This document shows positions 50,789 through 61,950 of a stretch of DNA of 64,000 bases, one piece after another (positions within the stretch are counted from its first letter, which is position 1; each line of letters starts with the position of its first letter). Origin of the DNA: Hyunsoonleella pacifica (GTDB lineage Bacteria > Bacteroidota > Bacteroidia > Flavobacteriales > Flavobacteriaceae); NCBI RefSeq assembly GCF_004310335.1, contig NZ_SIRS01000006.1, positions 243,865-307,864 on the forward strand. Reading direction: 5' to 3'. The position numbers and the translations under genes are program-made. The notes beneath the pieces are model-generated. The model had not been told where the DNA came from and made no database searches. It saw only the letters and a list, made by a program, of their open reading frames with translations.

Positions 50789-50912
50789 GTATATAACCAT
50801 ATCCGTAAATAAATTGCAAAAACAGTCTGTTTAGTAGGTTTAAAATTTTGGCTGTTTCCCTAGTGTTTAAAAGCACTATCAAAATATTTTTTAATCAAAA
50901 TTTCGTCCATTG

Positions 50913-53900
50913 ATGTTGTCAACACAAGCTGAAAGATTAAATTTCTCCTCTATTGTAAATAGAACGGAATATCCAGATTTCTTGGATATCCAGATTAAAT
51001 CCTTCCAGGATTTTTTCCAATTAGAAACAAAATCTGAAGAAAGAGGAGATGAAGGGTTATATAACACCTTCATGGAAAACTTTCCAATTACAGATTCGCG
51101 TAATCAATTCGTTTTAGAATTTTTAGATTACTTTATTGATCCACCAAGATATGCTATTGAAGAGTGTATTGAAAGAGGATTAACTTACAGTGTGCCTTTA
51201 AAAGCACGATTAAAACTATATTGTACAGATCCTGAGCATGAGGATTTTGAGACTATAGTTCAAGATGTATATCTAGGTACTATTCCTTACATGACGCCAA
51301 GTGGGACTTTTGTTATAAATGGAGCAGAGCGTGTTGTAGTATCTCAATTACACCGTTCTCCAGGGGTTTTCTTCGGGCAATCTTTCCATGCTAACGGTAC
51401 AAAATTATATTCAGCTAGGGTAATTCCATTCAAAGGTTCTTGGATAGAATTTGCAACAGATATCAATCAGGTAATGTATGCCTATATTGATAGAAAGAAG
51501 AAATTACCAGTTACAACCTTATTCCGTGCTATCGGATTTGAGCGTGATAAGGATATATTAGAAATTTTTGATTTAGCAGAAGAAGCTAAAGTTTCTAAAA
51601 CAGGTTTAAAGAAATATTTAGGGCGAAAATTAGCAGCACGTGTGTTAAACACATGGCATGAGGATTTTGTTGATGAAGATACAGGTGAGGTGGTATCTAT
51701 CGAGCGTAATGAGATTGTGCTTGATCGTGATACTATTTTAGATAAAGAAAATATAGAAGAAATTCTTGAAGCTGGTGTAAAAACTATCTTATTACACAAA
51801 GAAAGTAATGAGCAAGGAGATTATGCTATTATCCATAATACGCTTCAAAAAGATCCAACAAACTCTGAAAAAGAGGCTGTTGAACATATCTATAGACAAT
51901 TACGTAATGCAGAGCCGCCAGATGAAGAAACAGCGCGTGGTATTATAGATAAGTTATTCTTCTCAGACCAACGTTACTCTTTAGGAGAAGTAGGTCGTTA
52001 TAGAATGAATAAAAAATTAGGTCTTGATATTGGAATGGATAAGCAAGTGCTTACTAAAGAAGATATAATTACCATCATAAAATATTTAATTGAGTTAATC
52101 AACTCTAAAGCAGAGATTGATGATATAGATCACTTATCTAACCGTCGTGTACGTACAGTAGGTGAGCAATTATCATCTCAATTTGGTGTTGGTTTAGCAC
52201 GTATGGCACGTACTATTCGTGAGCGTATGAATGTACGTGATAACGAAGTATTTACACCAATAGATTTGATTAATGCGAAGACCTTATCTTCTGTAATTAA
52301 TTCTTTCTTTGGTACAAACCAGTTGTCTCAGTTTATGGACCAAACCAATCCATTAGCAGAGATCACACACAAACGTCGTTTATCGGCATTAGGGCCAGGT
52401 GGTCTTTCAAGAGAACGTGCAGGGTTCGAGGTACGTGATGTACACTATACACACTACGGAAGACTTTGTCCTATTGAAACACCAGAAGGACCAAATATTG
52501 GTTTGATATCATCACTTTCAGTATTCGCTAAGGTAAATTCAATGGGCTTCATTGAAACGCCTTACCGAAAAGTAACCGATGGTGTTGTAGATATTAAAAA
52601 TGCACCAACATATTTAAGTGCAGAAGAAGAAGAAGAAAAGCTAATAGCTCAAGCAACAGTTAAAGTTGATGGAGATGGTAAGATACTACATGACAAGGTA
52701 ATTGCACGTATGGAAGGGGATTTCCCAGTGATTGAACCAAATAATTTGCATTATACTGATGTAGCACCAAACCAAATCTCGTCTATTTCGGCTTCATTAA
52801 TTCCATTCTTGGAGCATGATGATGCGAACCGTGCCTTGATGGGATCTAACATGATGCGTCAGGCAGTACCATTATTAAGAGTAGATGCTCCAATTGTAGG
52901 TACAGGTTTAGAGCGTCAAGTAGCATCAGATTCTAGAGTATTAATTAATGCTGAAGGAAATGGAGAGGTCCTTTATGTAGATGCAAATGAAATTAAAATA
53001 CGTTACGACCGTACTGATGACGAAGCTAAAGTAAGTTTTGATTCTGATATAAAAACGTATCAATTAGTAAAATTTAGAAAAACAAACCAAGGTACTTCTA
53101 TCAACCTTAAACCAATTGTTGTTAAAGGAGACAAGGTAGCTAAAGGTCAAGTTTTATGTGAAGGGTATGCTACTCAAAAAGGAGAACTAGCACTTGGTAG
53201 AAATATGAAAGTAGCCTTTATGCCTTGGAAAGGGTATAACTTTGAGGATGCAATTGTAATTTCTGAAAAAGTTGTTCGTGAAGATATCTTTACATCTATT
53301 CATATTGATGAATATTCTCTTGAGGTAAGAGATACAAAACTAGGTAATGAAGAGTTAACTAACGACATTCCTAATGTTTCTGAAGAGGCTACGAAAGACT
53401 TGGATGAGCATGGAATGATTCGTGTTGGAGCTGAAGTTAAACCTGGAGATATACTTATTGGTAAGATTACGCCTAAAGGAGAATCTGACCCAACACCAGA
53501 AGAGAAATTATTACGTGCAATCTTTGGAGATAAGGCAGGAGATGTAAAAGATGCTTCTTTAAAAGCTTCTCCTTCATTAAACGGGGTTGTAATTGATAAG
53601 AAACTATTCGCAAGAGCAGTAAAAGATAAGCGTAAAAGAGCACAAGATAAAGATGATATTTTGGCTCTTGAAGCACAATATGACAGAAAGTTTGATGAAT
53701 TAAAAGATGTTTTAGTTGAAAAACTTTTTGCAATTGTAAATGGTAAAACTGCTCAAGGTATATTTAACGATTTAGGCGAGGAAGTATTACCAAAAGGTAA
53801 GAAGTTCACTTTAAAAATGTTGAATGCTGTTGATGATTATGCGCATTTGGTATCAGGAAAATGGACTACTGACGAACATACTAACAAGTTAGTTGCTGAT

Positions 53901-54725
53901 TTAATTCACAACTACAAGATTAAGGAAAACGATTTACAAGGATCGTTACGTCGTGAGAAGTTTACCATTTCTGTTGGAGATGAATTACCAGCAGGTATCA
54001 TTAAGCTTGCTAAAGTTTACATAGCTAAGAAACGTAAGCTTAAAGTAGGTGATAAAATGGCAGGACGTCACGGTAACAAAGGTATTGTTGCGCGTATAGT
54101 TCGTCAAGAAGATATGCCATTCTTAGAAGATGGAACTCCAGTAGATATCGTATTAAATCCACTTGGTGTACCATCTCGTATGAACATCGGGCAGATATAC
54201 GAAACAGTATTAGGATGGGCAGGTCAAAAATTAGGTCGCAAATACGCTACTCCGATTTTTGATGGTGCTACAATTGATCAAATTAATGGATTTACAGATG
54301 AAGCTGGAATCCCAAGATATGGTCACACCTATTTATATGATGGTGGAACAGGAGATCGTTTCGATCAACCCGCTACTGTTGGTGTAATCTACATGTTGAA
54401 ATTAGGACACATGGTAGATGATAAAATGCACGCACGTTCTATTGGACCTTACTCATTAATTACGCAACAGCCTCTTGGTGGTAAAGCACAATTTGGTGGT
54501 CAGCGTTTTGGTGAGATGGAAGTTTGGGCACTTGAAGCATACGGTGCATCAAGTACTTTACGTGAGATCTTAACTGTGAAATCTGATGATGTAATTGGTA
54601 GAGCTAAAACTTACGAAAGTATAGTTAAAGGCGAGCCAATGCCAGATCCAGGTTTACCAGAATCTTTCAATGTATTAATGCATGAATTGAAAGGTTTAGG
54701 ATTAGACATCAGATTAGAGGAGTAA
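50913..54725 (+). CDS. rpoB: RNA polymerase beta subunit
   Basis: The 1270-residue subunit has the rifampicin-pocket segment [20 protein letters not shown] with SALGPGG after it (about residues 475-505), carrying the usual drug-sensitive Asp, His and Ser. The catalytic-core segments [16 protein letters not shown] and [12 protein letters not shown] and the C-terminal [19 protein letters not shown] are also present. The start is the ATG at 50913 ([11 protein letters not shown]); the TTG directly before it is unlikely. It is separated from rplL by 196 bases holding the attenuator and from rpoC by 91 bases. Confidence 0.98.
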   Translation: MLSTQAERLNFSSIVNRTEYPDFLDIQIKSFQDFFQLETKSEERGDEGLYNTFMENFPITDSRNQFVLEFLDYFIDPPRYAIEECIERGLTYSVPLKARLKLYCTDPEHEDFETIVQDVYLGTIPYMTPSGTFVINGAERVVVSQLHRSPGVFFGQSFHANGTKLYSARVIPFKGSWIEFATDINQVMYAYIDRKKKLPVTTLFRAIGFERDKDILEIFDLAEEAKVSKTGLKKYLGRKLAARVLNTWHEDFVDEDTGEVVSIERNEIVLDRDTILDKENIEEILEAGVKTILLHKESNEQGDYAIIHNTLQKDPTNSEKEAVEHIYRQLRNAEPPDEETARGIIDKLFFSDQRYSLGEVGRYRMNKKLGLDIGMDKQVLTKEDIITIIKYLIELINSKAEIDDIDHLSNRRVRTVGEQLSSQFGVGLARMARTIRERMNVRDNEVFTPIDLINAKTLSSVINSFFGTNQLSQFMDQTNPLAEITHKRRLSALGPGGLSRERAGFEVRDVHYTHYGRLCPIETPEGPNIGLISSLSVFAKVNSMGFIETPYRKVTDGVVDIKNAPTYLSAEEEEEKLIAQATVKVDGDGKILHDKVIARMEGDFPVIEPNNLHYTDVAPNQISSISASLIPFLEHDDANRALMGSNMMRQAVPLLRVDAPIVGTGLERQVASDSRVLINAEGNGEVLYVDANEIKIRYDRTDDEAKVSFDSDIKTYQLVKFRKTNQGTSINLKPIVVKGDKVAKGQVLCEGYATQKGELALGRNMKVAFMPWKGYNFEDAIVISEKVVREDIFTSIHIDEYSLEVRDTKLGNEELTNDIPNVSEEATKDLDEHGMIRVGAEVKPGDILIGKITPKGESDPTPEEKLLRAIFGDKAGDVKDASLKASPSLNGVVIDKKLFARAVKDKRKRAQDKDDILALEAQYDRKFDELKDVLVEKLFAIVNGKTAQGIFNDLGEEVLPKGKKFTLKMLNAVDDYAHLVSGKWTTDEHTNKLVADLIHNYKIKENDLQGSLRREKFTISVGDELPAGIIKLAKVYIAKKRKLKVGDKMAGRHGNKGIVARIVRQEDMPFLEDGTPVDIVLNPLGVPSRMNIGQIYETVLGWAGQKLGRKYATPIFDGATIDQINGFTDEAGIPRYGHTYLYDGGTGDRFDQPATVGVIYMLKLGHMVDDKMHARSIGPYSLITQQPLGGKAQFGGQRFGEMEVWALEAYGASSTLREILTVKSDDVIGRAKTYESIVKGEPMPDPGLPESFNVLMHELKGLGLDIRLEE

Positions 54726-54816
54726 AACATTAAAAGTTGGCAGTCATAAGTCATCAGTAAGCAGTTGAAAAACTTAAACCTGAAGACCAAAGACTAAAGA
54801 CTAAAGACTAAAAAAC
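54726..54816 (+). other. rpoB-rpoC spacer with short tandem repeats
   Basis: The 91-base spacer has three tandem copies of AAAGACT (about 54787-54810) just before the rpoC start, and related words such as GTCATAAGTCATCAGTAAG. No hairpin or promoter consensus was seen. The heptamer copies could vary in number between strains. Confidence 0.5.
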
Positions 54817-57800
54817 ATGGCAAGAAAACAAGATAAAAATGCAGTTAAGAGATTTAATAAAATCTCAATTGGTTTAGCATCACCAGAATCTATTTTAGCA
54901 GAATCTAGAGGTGAGGTTTTAAAACCAGAAACTATCAATTATCGAACTCACAAACCAGAACGTGATGGTTTGTTCTGTGAGCGTATTTTTGGTCCGGTTA
55001 AGGATTACGAATGTGCTTGTGGGAAATATAAAAGAATTCGCTACAAAGGTATTGTATGTGACCGTTGTGGTGTAGAAGTTACTGAAAAGAAAGTACGTAG
55101 AGACCGTGTAGGACATATTAACTTAGTAGTTCCTGTAGCACATATTTGGTACTTCCGTTCGTTACCTAACAAAATAGGTTACTTATTAGGCCTGCCATCT
55201 AAGAAATTAGATATGATTATCTACTACGAACGTTATGTAGTAATTCAACCAGGTAACGCTAAAAATGAAGAAGGAGAACCATTACAAAAAATGGATTTCC
55301 TTACTGAAGAAGAGTATTTGAATATCTTAGAGGAGTTACCTCAAGACAATCAATATTTAGAAGATACAGACCCTAATAAGTTTATTGCTAAAATGGGTGC
55401 TGAATGTTTAATAGACTTATTAGCACGTATTGATTTAGAAGGCTTGTCTTATGAATTACGTCATAAAGCTAATACTGAAACGTCTAAGCAACGTAAAACA
55501 GAAGCTTTAAAGCGTCTTCAAGTTGTAGAATCTTTACGTGAGTCTAACAACAACCGTGAAAATCGTCCTGAGTGGATGATAATGAAGGTTGTGCCAATCA
55601 TTCCACCAGAATTACGTCCGTTAGTACCTCTAGATGGAGGTCGTTTTGCGACATCTGATTTGAATGATTTATACCGTCGTGTTATTATCCGTAACAACCG
55701 TTTAAAGCGTTTGGTAGAGATAAAAGCACCAGAAGTAATTTTACGTAATGAAAAACGTATGTTACAAGAATCAGTAGATTCATTATTTGATAACACACGT
55801 AAATCTTCAGCAGTAAAAACAGATTCTAACAGACCATTAAAATCGTTATCAGATTCACTTAAAGGTAAGCAAGGACGTTTCCGTCAAAACTTACTTGGTA
55901 AGCGTGTTGATTATTCTGCACGTTCTGTAATTGTTGTTGGTCCAGAATTAAAATTATTTGAATGTGGATTGCCAAAAAATATGGCAGCTGAGTTATACAA
56001 ACCTTTTGTTATTAGAAAATTAATTGAAAGAGGTATTGTAAAAACAGTTAAGTCTGCAAAGAAAATTATAGACAAAAGAGAGCCAGTGGTTTGGGATATC
56101 TTGGAAAATGTACTTAAAGGACATCCAGTATTACTAAACCGTGCGCCTACATTACACCGTTTAGGTATTCAAGCATTTCAGCCTAAATTAATTGAAGGTA
56201 AAGCAATACAGTTACACCCGTTAGTGTGTACAGCATTTAATGCGGATTTTGATGGAGATCAAATGGCGGTGCATTTACCTCTTGGGCCTGAAGCTATTTT
56301 AGAGTGTCAAATGTTAATGTTAGCATCTCATAATATACTAAATCCTGCAAATGGTTCTCCAGTTACTGTACCTTCTCAGGATATGGTACTTGGATTGTAT
56401 TACATGACTAAAGAACGTAAGTCTACTCCAGAATTACCAATTAAAGGAGAAGGCTTAACATTCTATTCTCCAGAGGAAGTGGAAATTGCGTTTAACGAAA
56501 AGCGTGTAGATCTTAATGCTGGAATAAAAGTAAGAACCATCGATATTAATGAAGATGGGAAGCTTGATAGAATGATTGTTGAAACCACTGTTGGGCGTGT
56601 GTTATTTAATCAACACGTACCTCAAGCAGCAGGATATATCAATCAGGTATTAACTAAAAAGTCATTAAGAGATATTATTGGAAACATCTTAAAAGTGACT
56701 TCAGTCCCTGAAACAGCAGAATTCCTTGATGCAATTAGAACGTTAGGATTTAAATTTGCATTCCAAGGTGGATTGTCATTTAGTTTAGGAGATATTATTA
56801 TTCCTCAAGAAAAACAATCGATGATTGATAAAGCTAATGGATTAGTTGACGGTATTACTGGAAACTATAACATGGGGCTTATCACTAATAACGAGCGTTA
56901 TAATCAGGTAATTGATATTTGGACATCAACTAATGCAGAGTTGACAGAATTGTCTATGAAGCGTATTAGAGAAGATCAACAAGGATTTAACTCGGTGTTT
57001 ATGATGCTTGATTCTGGAGCTCGTGGATCTAAAGAACAGATTCGTCAGCTTACAGGTATGCGTGGATTAATGGCAAAACCTAAAAAATCTAATGCAGGTG
57101 GAGGAGAGATTATTGAAAACCCTATTCTTTCTAACTTTAAAGAAGGTCTTTCAATTTTAGAATATTTTATCTCTACTCACGGTGCACGTAAAGGTCTTGC
57201 AGATACCGCTCTTAAAACAGCAGATGCAGGTTACTTAACAAGACGTTTAGTAGATGTATCACAAGATGTAATTATTAACAGTGTAGACTGTGGTACATTA
57301 AGAGGAGTTGAAGTAGCGCCTTTAAAGAAAAATGATGAAGTTGTTGAGACTTTAGAAGAAAGAATTGTAGGGCGTGTAGCTTTAAATGATACTTACAATC
57401 CGCATACAGATGAATTGATAGTAGCAGCTGGAGATTTAATTGATGATGATATTGCTAAAGCTATTGGAGATTCTCCTATAGAAACTTTAGAAGTACGTTC
57501 TCCATTAAGTTGTGAAGCTACTAAAGGTATATGTGCGAAGTGTTATGGACGTAACCTAGCAACAGGTAAAATGGTACAAAGAGGAGAAGCAGTAGGAGTT
57601 GTGGCAGCACAATCTATTGGAGAACCTGGTACTCAGTTAACATTACGTACGTTCCACGTAGGTGGTATTGCAGGTAACATTTCTGAAGATAATAAGCTTG
57701 CAGTTAAATTTGACGGTATTGCTGAAATTGAAGATCTTAAAACTGTAAAGGGAGAAGATAGTGAAGGTAATATTGCAGATATTGTAATTTCTCGAACTTC

Positions 57801-59118
57801 TGAAGTAAAACTTGTAGATAAGAAAACAGGTATTACTCTAAGTACAAACAACATACCTTATGGTTCTACTATTTTTATAAAGAATGGTCAAGAATTAAAG
57901 AAAGGAGATGTAGTTTGTCAATGGGATCCATATAATGGTGTAATTATTTCAGAATTTGCTGGTAAAGTGAAGTATGAAAATATCGAACAAGGTGTTACAT
58001 ATCAAGTTGAGATTGATGAGCAAACTGGATTCCAAGAAAAAGTAATTTCTGAATCTAGAAATAAGAAATTAATACCAACATTACATATTGAAGATAGTAA
58101 AGGCGAAACTATTCGTTCATACAACCTACCAGTTGGAGCACACTTAATGATTGATGATGGTGAGGAAATTAAGGTTGGTAAAATCTTAGTAAAAATACCT
58201 CGTAAATCAGCTAAAGCAGGTGATATTACTGGTGGTTTACCTAGAGTAACTGAGTTATTCGAAGCACGTAATCCATCTAATCCAGCTGTGGTAAGTGAGA
58301 TTGATGGTGTAGTATCTTTCGGGAAAATTAAGAGAGGTAATCGTGAAATTATAGTAGAATCTAAATTAGGAGAAATCAAAAAGTACCTAGTAAAATTATC
58401 TAACCAGATTTTAGTACAGGAAAATGATTTTGTAAAAGCAGGAATGCCTTTATCTGACGGTTCTATTACACCAAACGATATATTAAATATTAAAGGACCA
58501 TCTGCTGTACAGCAATATTTGGTTAATGAAGTACAAGAAGTCTATCGTTTACAAGGTGTGAAAATTAATGACAAGCATTTTGAGGTAGTTGTAAGACAGA
58601 TGATGCGTAAAGTTAGAATCATTGATTCTGGAGATACCATTTTCTTAGAAGATCAGTTAGTACATAAGAGTGACTTTATTACTGAAAATGATGAAATTTT
58701 TGGTATGAAAGTTATTGAAGATGCTGGTGAGTCTGCTAACTTAAAAGCGGGTCAGATTATATCACCTCGTGAATTAAGAGATGAGAACTCTATTTTACGT
58801 AGAGAAGATAAGAAACTTGTTGAAGCTAGAGATGCGAAGCCAGCAACGGCAACACCTATATTACAAGGTATTACTAGAGCTTCACTTCAAACGAAATCAT
58901 TTATCTCTGCGGCATCGTTCCAGGAAACAACAAAAGTGTTAAATGAAGCGGCAGTTGCAGGTAAAGTTGATACTTTAGAAGGACTTAAAGAAAATGTAAT
59001 TGTTGGGCATAGAATTCCAGCAGGTACAGGTATGAGAAATTATACTGACATTATCGTAGGTTCTAAAGAAGAGTTTGATGAGATGATGCAGGTAAAACAA
59101 GAAATGAATTTTAATTAA
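54817..59118 (+). CDS. rpoC: RNA polymerase beta' subunit
   Basis: The 1433-residue subunit holds the active-site Mg motif NADFDGDQM (about residue 477), the N-terminal zinc finger with [20 protein letters not shown] (about 67-86), and the second zinc site [13 protein letters not shown] (about 900). Trigger-loop region sequences such as [16 protein letters not shown] are normal. Length is typical for Bacteroidota. A rho-independent terminator follows after 34 bases. Confidence 0.98.
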   Translation: MARKQDKNAVKRFNKISIGLASPESILAESRGEVLKPETINYRTHKPERDGLFCERIFGPVKDYECACGKYKRIRYKGIVCDRCGVEVTEKKVRRDRVGHINLVVPVAHIWYFRSLPNKIGYLLGLPSKKLDMIIYYERYVVIQPGNAKNEEGEPLQKMDFLTEEEYLNILEELPQDNQYLEDTDPNKFIAKMGAECLIDLLARIDLEGLSYELRHKANTETSKQRKTEALKRLQVVESLRESNNNRENRPEWMIMKVVPIIPPELRPLVPLDGGRFATSDLNDLYRRVIIRNNRLKRLVEIKAPEVILRNEKRMLQESVDSLFDNTRKSSAVKTDSNRPLKSLSDSLKGKQGRFRQNLLGKRVDYSARSVIVVGPELKLFECGLPKNMAAELYKPFVIRKLIERGIVKTVKSAKKIIDKREPVVWDILENVLKGHPVLLNRAPTLHRLGIQAFQPKLIEGKAIQLHPLVCTAFNADFDGDQMAVHLPLGPEAILECQMLMLASHNILNPANGSPVTVPSQDMVLGLYYMTKERKSTPELPIKGEGLTFYSPEEVEIAFNEKRVDLNAGIKVRTIDINEDGKLDRMIVETTVGRVLFNQHVPQAAGYINQVLTKKSLRDIIGNILKVTSVPETAEFLDAIRTLGFKFAFQGGLSFSLGDIIIPQEKQSMIDKANGLVDGITGNYNMGLITNNERYNQVIDIWTSTNAELTELSMKRIREDQQGFNSVFMMLDSGARGSKEQIRQLTGMRGLMAKPKKSNAGGGEIIENPILSNFKEGLSILEYFISTHGARKGLADTALKTADAGYLTRRLVDVSQDVIINSVDCGTLRGVEVAPLKKNDEVVETLEERIVGRVALNDTYNPHTDELIVAAGDLIDDDIAKAIGDSPIETLEVRSPLSCEATKGICAKCYGRNLATGKMVQRGEAVGVVAAQSIGEPGTQLTLRTFHVGGIAGNISEDNKLAVKFDGIAEIEDLKTVKGEDSEGNIADIVISRTSEVKLVDKKTGITLSTNNIPYGSTIFIKNGQELKKGDVVCQWDPYNGVIISEFAGKVKYENIEQGVTYQVEIDEQTGFQEKVISESRNKKLIPTLHIEDSKGETIRSYNLPVGAHLMIDDGEEIKVGKILVKIPRKSAKAGDITGGLPRVTELFEARNPSNPAVVSEIDGVVSFGKIKRGNREIIVESKLGEIKKYLVKLSNQILVQENDFVKAGMPLSDGSITPNDILNIKGPSAVQQYLVNEVQEVYRLQGVKINDKHFEVVVRQMMRKVRIIDSGDTIFLEDQLVHKSDFITENDEIFGMKVIEDAGESANLKAGQIISPRELRDENSILRREDKKLVEARDAKPATATPILQGITRASLQTKSFISAASFQETTKVLNEAAVAGKVDTLEGLKENVIVGHRIPAGTGMRNYTDIIVGSKEEFDEMMQVKQEMNFN

Positions 59119-59123
59119 TTATT

Positions 59124-59145
59124 ATTCCTGCGAAGGCAGGAATTT
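59124..59145. repeat. short palindromic repeat after rpoC
   Basis: ATTCCTGCGAAGGCAGGAAT: perfect arms ATTCCTGC/GCAGGAAT, 6 bases after the rpoC stop and before the terminator. Confidence 0.6.
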
Positions 59146-59152
59146 AAAACAT

Positions 59153-59193
59153 AAAAAGCCTTCATGTGTATTAAACCTTGAAGGCTTTTTTAT
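59153..59193 (+). terminator. intrinsic terminator of the rpoBC operon
   Basis: AAAAAGCCTTCA pairs with TGAAGGCTTTTTT across a 14-base loop. The downstream side gives a T run in the sense direction. Confidence 0.8.
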
Positions 59194-59207
59194 TTCATAT
59201 TTTAATT

Positions 59208-59525
59208 ATGGCAGACGAAAAAGATAATCAAAAACAAGGGCAAATAAATATAGAGTTAGATGAAAAAGTTGCTGAAGGCACCTATTCTAATTTAGCAATT
59301 ATCAACCACTCTGTTTCAGAGTTTGTTGTAGACTTTGTTAATATTATGCCTGGAGTTCCTAAGAATAAAGTAAAGTCTAGAATTATATTAACTCCTCAAC
59401 ATGCAAAACGTTTATTAAAAGCTTTAGGAGATAATGTGGCGAGATTTGAAAATGCTCATGGAGAGATTAAAGATTATGAACAGCCACCAATCCCTCTTAA
59501 TTTTGGGCCTACTGGGCAAGCTTAA
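59208..59525 (+). CDS. DUF3467 domain protein
   Basis: The 105-residue protein has the DUF3467 pattern: INIELDEKVAEGTYSNLA, then NHSVSEFVVDFVNIMPG and KSRIILTPQHAKRLLKAL. It is small and soluble, found widely, and of unknown function; in Bacteroidota it is often downstream of rpoC. The ATG at 59208 is chosen because an in-frame start at 59178 falls inside the rpoC terminator. A terminator follows the stop by about 55 bases. Confidence 0.87.
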   Translation: MADEKDNQKQGQINIELDEKVAEGTYSNLAIINHSVSEFVVDFVNIMPGVPKNKVKSRIILTPQHAKRLLKALGDNVARFENAHGEIKDYEQPPIPLNFGPTGQA

Positions 59526-59580
59526 TATCTTTATATTATCCTAACAACATTAAGGTTGAGAGATGCATGATATAAAAAAT

Positions 59581-59617
59581 AAAAATCCTTTGAATTATTA
59601 TTTTCAAAGGATTTTTT
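59581..59617. terminator. bidirectional terminator between the DUF3467 and 4Fe-4S genes
   Basis: AAAAATCCTTTGAA pairs with TTCAAAGGATTTTTT around a short AT loop. A/T tracts on both sides allow it to serve the converging genes. Confidence 0.8.
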
Positions 59618-59625
59618 ATTTATAA

Positions 59626-59859
59626 TTAAATAGTTAGTTTTTGGTGTTTTTCATGGTATTGTAATGCACCAGAAGGGCACTTTCTTATTTGTTTAATAAT
59701 ATTTTCGGTTTTGCCATCATCTAAATTTACCCAAGGGATAACACTATCACTAAATACATTTGATAGTTCTCTAGCACATTTTCTTGAAAGTTGACATATA
59801 CAAGGGTCGTAAATAACCGTAATATCTTTGTTACTAAATTCTTTAGATTCTATTTCCAT
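59626..59859 (-). CDS. small (4Fe-4S)-binding protein (YjdI-like)
   Basis: A 77-residue protein with the divergent monocluster pattern YDPCICQLSRKCARELSNVF, PWVNLDDGKTENI and RKCPSGALQY. The Cys residues at about 20, 22, 28 and 61 can hold an iron-sulfur cluster. The family (Fer4_19, YjdI) is of unknown role, sometimes fused or next to CDGSH or acetyltransferase genes. It is a single gene converging on DUF3467, 123 bases downstream of prfC on the same strand. Confidence 0.85.
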   Translation of the reverse strand: MEIESKEFSNKDITVIYDPCICQLSRKCARELSNVFSDSVIPWVNLDDGKTENIIKQIRKCPSGALQYHEKHQKLTI

Positions 59860-59982
59860 GGTTATATCAATTTGGGGTTGATTAGTTTAAAATTATATAT
59901 TCATCATTTTTAATATTTAAAAAATCGTTAAATCGTCTAAAAAGAGGGACTAACTAATGATTTTCGATGAAATACAAGGGGT

Positions 59983-61572
59983 TTATTCAAACTCTGATGT
60001 GAAATGAAACTTTATACTTGGATACTTTTGTTGTGTCATTTGTAAAGAAAAAGCGGAGTCTGCAAAAAACACAAGTTGATTTTGTTTGTCTTTAGCTAAA
60101 AAGCGTTGCTTTACTCTTAAAAACTCTTTATACTCTTCATTTTTATCATCCTCAGTAGCTACCCAACATGCCTTATGTACATTTAAATTTTCATAGGTGC
60201 ATTTCGCACCGTACTCATGCACTAACCTATATTGAATTACTTCATATTGAAGTGCTCCTACAGTACCAATTACCTTTCTACCGTTTAATTCTAAAGTAAA
60301 CAATTGTGCAACACCTTCATCCATTAATTGATCGATACCTTTATAAAGCTGTTTTGATTTTAGAGGATCAGCATTATTAATATATCTAAAATGCTCAGGA
60401 GAGAAACTGGGAATACCTTTATAGCTAAGAAGTTCTCCTTCAGTTAGAGTGTCTCCAATTTTAAAAGTACCTGTGTCTTGTAAGCCAACAATATCACCAG
60501 GATAAGATACATCAACAATTTCTTTCTTTTCAGCAAAAAAAGCATTCGGACTTGAAAATTTCACCTTCTTATTATGTCTAACATGTAGGTAAGGTGTATT
60601 TCTCTTAAACTCTCCAGAAACTATTTTAACAAAGGCTAATCGATTTCTATGGTTGGGGTCCATATTGGCATGAATCTTAAATACAAAACCACTAAATTTC
60701 TTCTCATCAGGTTCAACAAGTCGCTCCTCACTGTTTTTAGGTCTAGGTTTTGGAGCAATTTCTACAAAACAATCCAATAGTTCTCTAACACCAAAATTAT
60801 TTAAAGCAGAACCAAAAAATACAGGTTGGAGATTTCCGCTTAAATACTCATTCTTATCAAAAGAAGGATAAATTCCTTCTACTAACTCAATTTCCTCTCT
60901 TAATGTAGTTGCAGAATCTTCTCCTACTAAATTATCTAACTCAGAAGAAGATAAATCAGAAATTTCTATAGTTTCTTCAATATCCTTCCTATTATTTCCA
61001 CTAAATAGATTAATATTCTTTTCCCATATATTATAAATACCTTTAAACTCATACCCCATACCAATAGGGAAACTTAAAGGTGTAACTGTCAATCCTAATT
61101 TTTGTTCAACTTCATCTAATAAATCAAAAGCATCTTTACCTTCTCTATCCAGTTTGTTTATAAAAACAATCATAGGAATGTTACGCATTCTACAAACTTC
61201 AACTAATTTTTCAGTTTGCTCTTCTACACCTTTTGCTACATCTATAACAACAATAACACTGTCCACAGCAGTTAAAGTTCTAAAAGTATCTTCAGCGAAA
61301 TCTTTATGGCCAGGTGTGTCAAGAATATTAATTTTTATGCCATTGTATTCAAAAGCTAAAACCGATGTTGCAACAGAAATTCCACGTTGGCGCTCAATTT
61401 CCATAAAATCACTCGTAGCTCCTTTTTTTATTTTGTTGCTTTTTACGGCACCAGCCTCTTGAATGGCCCCACCGAAAAGTAATAGCTTTTCAGTTAAAGT
61501 AGTTTTACCAGCATCAGGATGAGAGATAATGCCAAAAGTGCGTCTACGTTGTATTTCTTGAATGAAAGACAT
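59983..61572 (-). CDS. prfC: peptide chain release factor 3
   Basis: The 529-residue GTPase removes RF1/RF2 from the ribosome after termination. It has the P-loop ISHPDAGKTTLTEKLL (about 17-32), switch II DTPGHKDFAEDTFRTL, the guanine motif NKLDREG, and RF3-typical EFMEIERQRGISV-like switch I (here DFMEIERQRGISV). Length is typical. On the minus strand, TATATTTG at 61590-61597 is an exact promoter box 17 bases before the start codon. Confidence 0.97.
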   Translation of the reverse strand: MSFIQEIQRRRTFGIISHPDAGKTTLTEKLLLFGGAIQEAGAVKSNKIKKGATSDFMEIERQRGISVATSVLAFEYNGIKINILDTPGHKDFAEDTFRTLTAVDSVIVVIDVAKGVEEQTEKLVEVCRMRNIPMIVFINKLDREGKDAFDLLDEVEQKLGLTVTPLSFPIGMGYEFKGIYNIWEKNINLFSGNNRKDIEETIEISDLSSSELDNLVGEDSATTLREEIELVEGIYPSFDKNEYLSGNLQPVFFGSALNNFGVRELLDCFVEIAPKPRPKNSEERLVEPDEKKFSGFVFKIHANMDPNHRNRLAFVKIVSGEFKRNTPYLHVRHNKKVKFSSPNAFFAEKKEIVDVSYPGDIVGLQDTGTFKIGDTLTEGELLSYKGIPSFSPEHFRYINNADPLKSKQLYKGIDQLMDEGVAQLFTLELNGRKVIGTVGALQYEVIQYRLVHEYGAKCTYENLNVHKACWVATEDDKNEEYKEFLRVKQRFLAKDKQNQLVFFADSAFSLQMTQQKYPSIKFHFTSEFE

Positions 61573-61589
61573 AAAAATTTAAATTTCGG

Positions 61590-61597
61590 CAAATATA
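61590..61597 (-). promoter_or_regulatory. -7 promoter box for prfC
   Basis: On the minus strand this reads TATATTTG, an exact TAnnTTTG match 17 bases upstream of the prfC start. Confidence 0.5.
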
Positions 61598-61950
61598 AAA
61601 GTTATTAAATACTAATACTAGATAAACTTATTGTGTTTGTTTAAGTGAAAGGTAACAGTTTTTAATTAAGTCGTATCTAAGCATAAAACAAGTAATCTTT
61701 AATATTTTGCTTTGCGTAGCAATTGAGTACCAGAAACACTTATTCACAATTGTTCAATTTTATAAATTAAGGCAAAATATTTTTCATTGATCAAATTATA
61801 AAAAAACTTGTTTTTTTGTTAACAAATGTTAATTTTACAAAATATCTCTCAAATATCATCTCAACAAAACTTTCAATAAAACATAACTCTCATTTTTAAA
61901 TACTAAATTTTTGTATTGAATTGAAAACTAATGTATAGCTCAAGAATATC
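61598..61950. other. AT-rich intergenic region
   Basis: The space between the divergent prfC and large secreted-protein genes (378 bases in all) is very AT-rich and has no plausible open reading frame. It holds a perfect inverted repeat TTAACA-AA-TGTTAA near 61818-61831, a possible operator. No exact TAnnTTTG box close to the 61951 start was found. Confidence 0.5.

Noticed and set aside
52300..52430. Possible rifampicin-resistance change in rpoB
   Set aside because: The pocket segment keeps the usual Asp, His and Ser; no classical substitution is visible.
54787..54810. Possible CRISPR-like repeats before rpoC
   Set aside because: Only 7-base units without spacers; no cas genes in the window.
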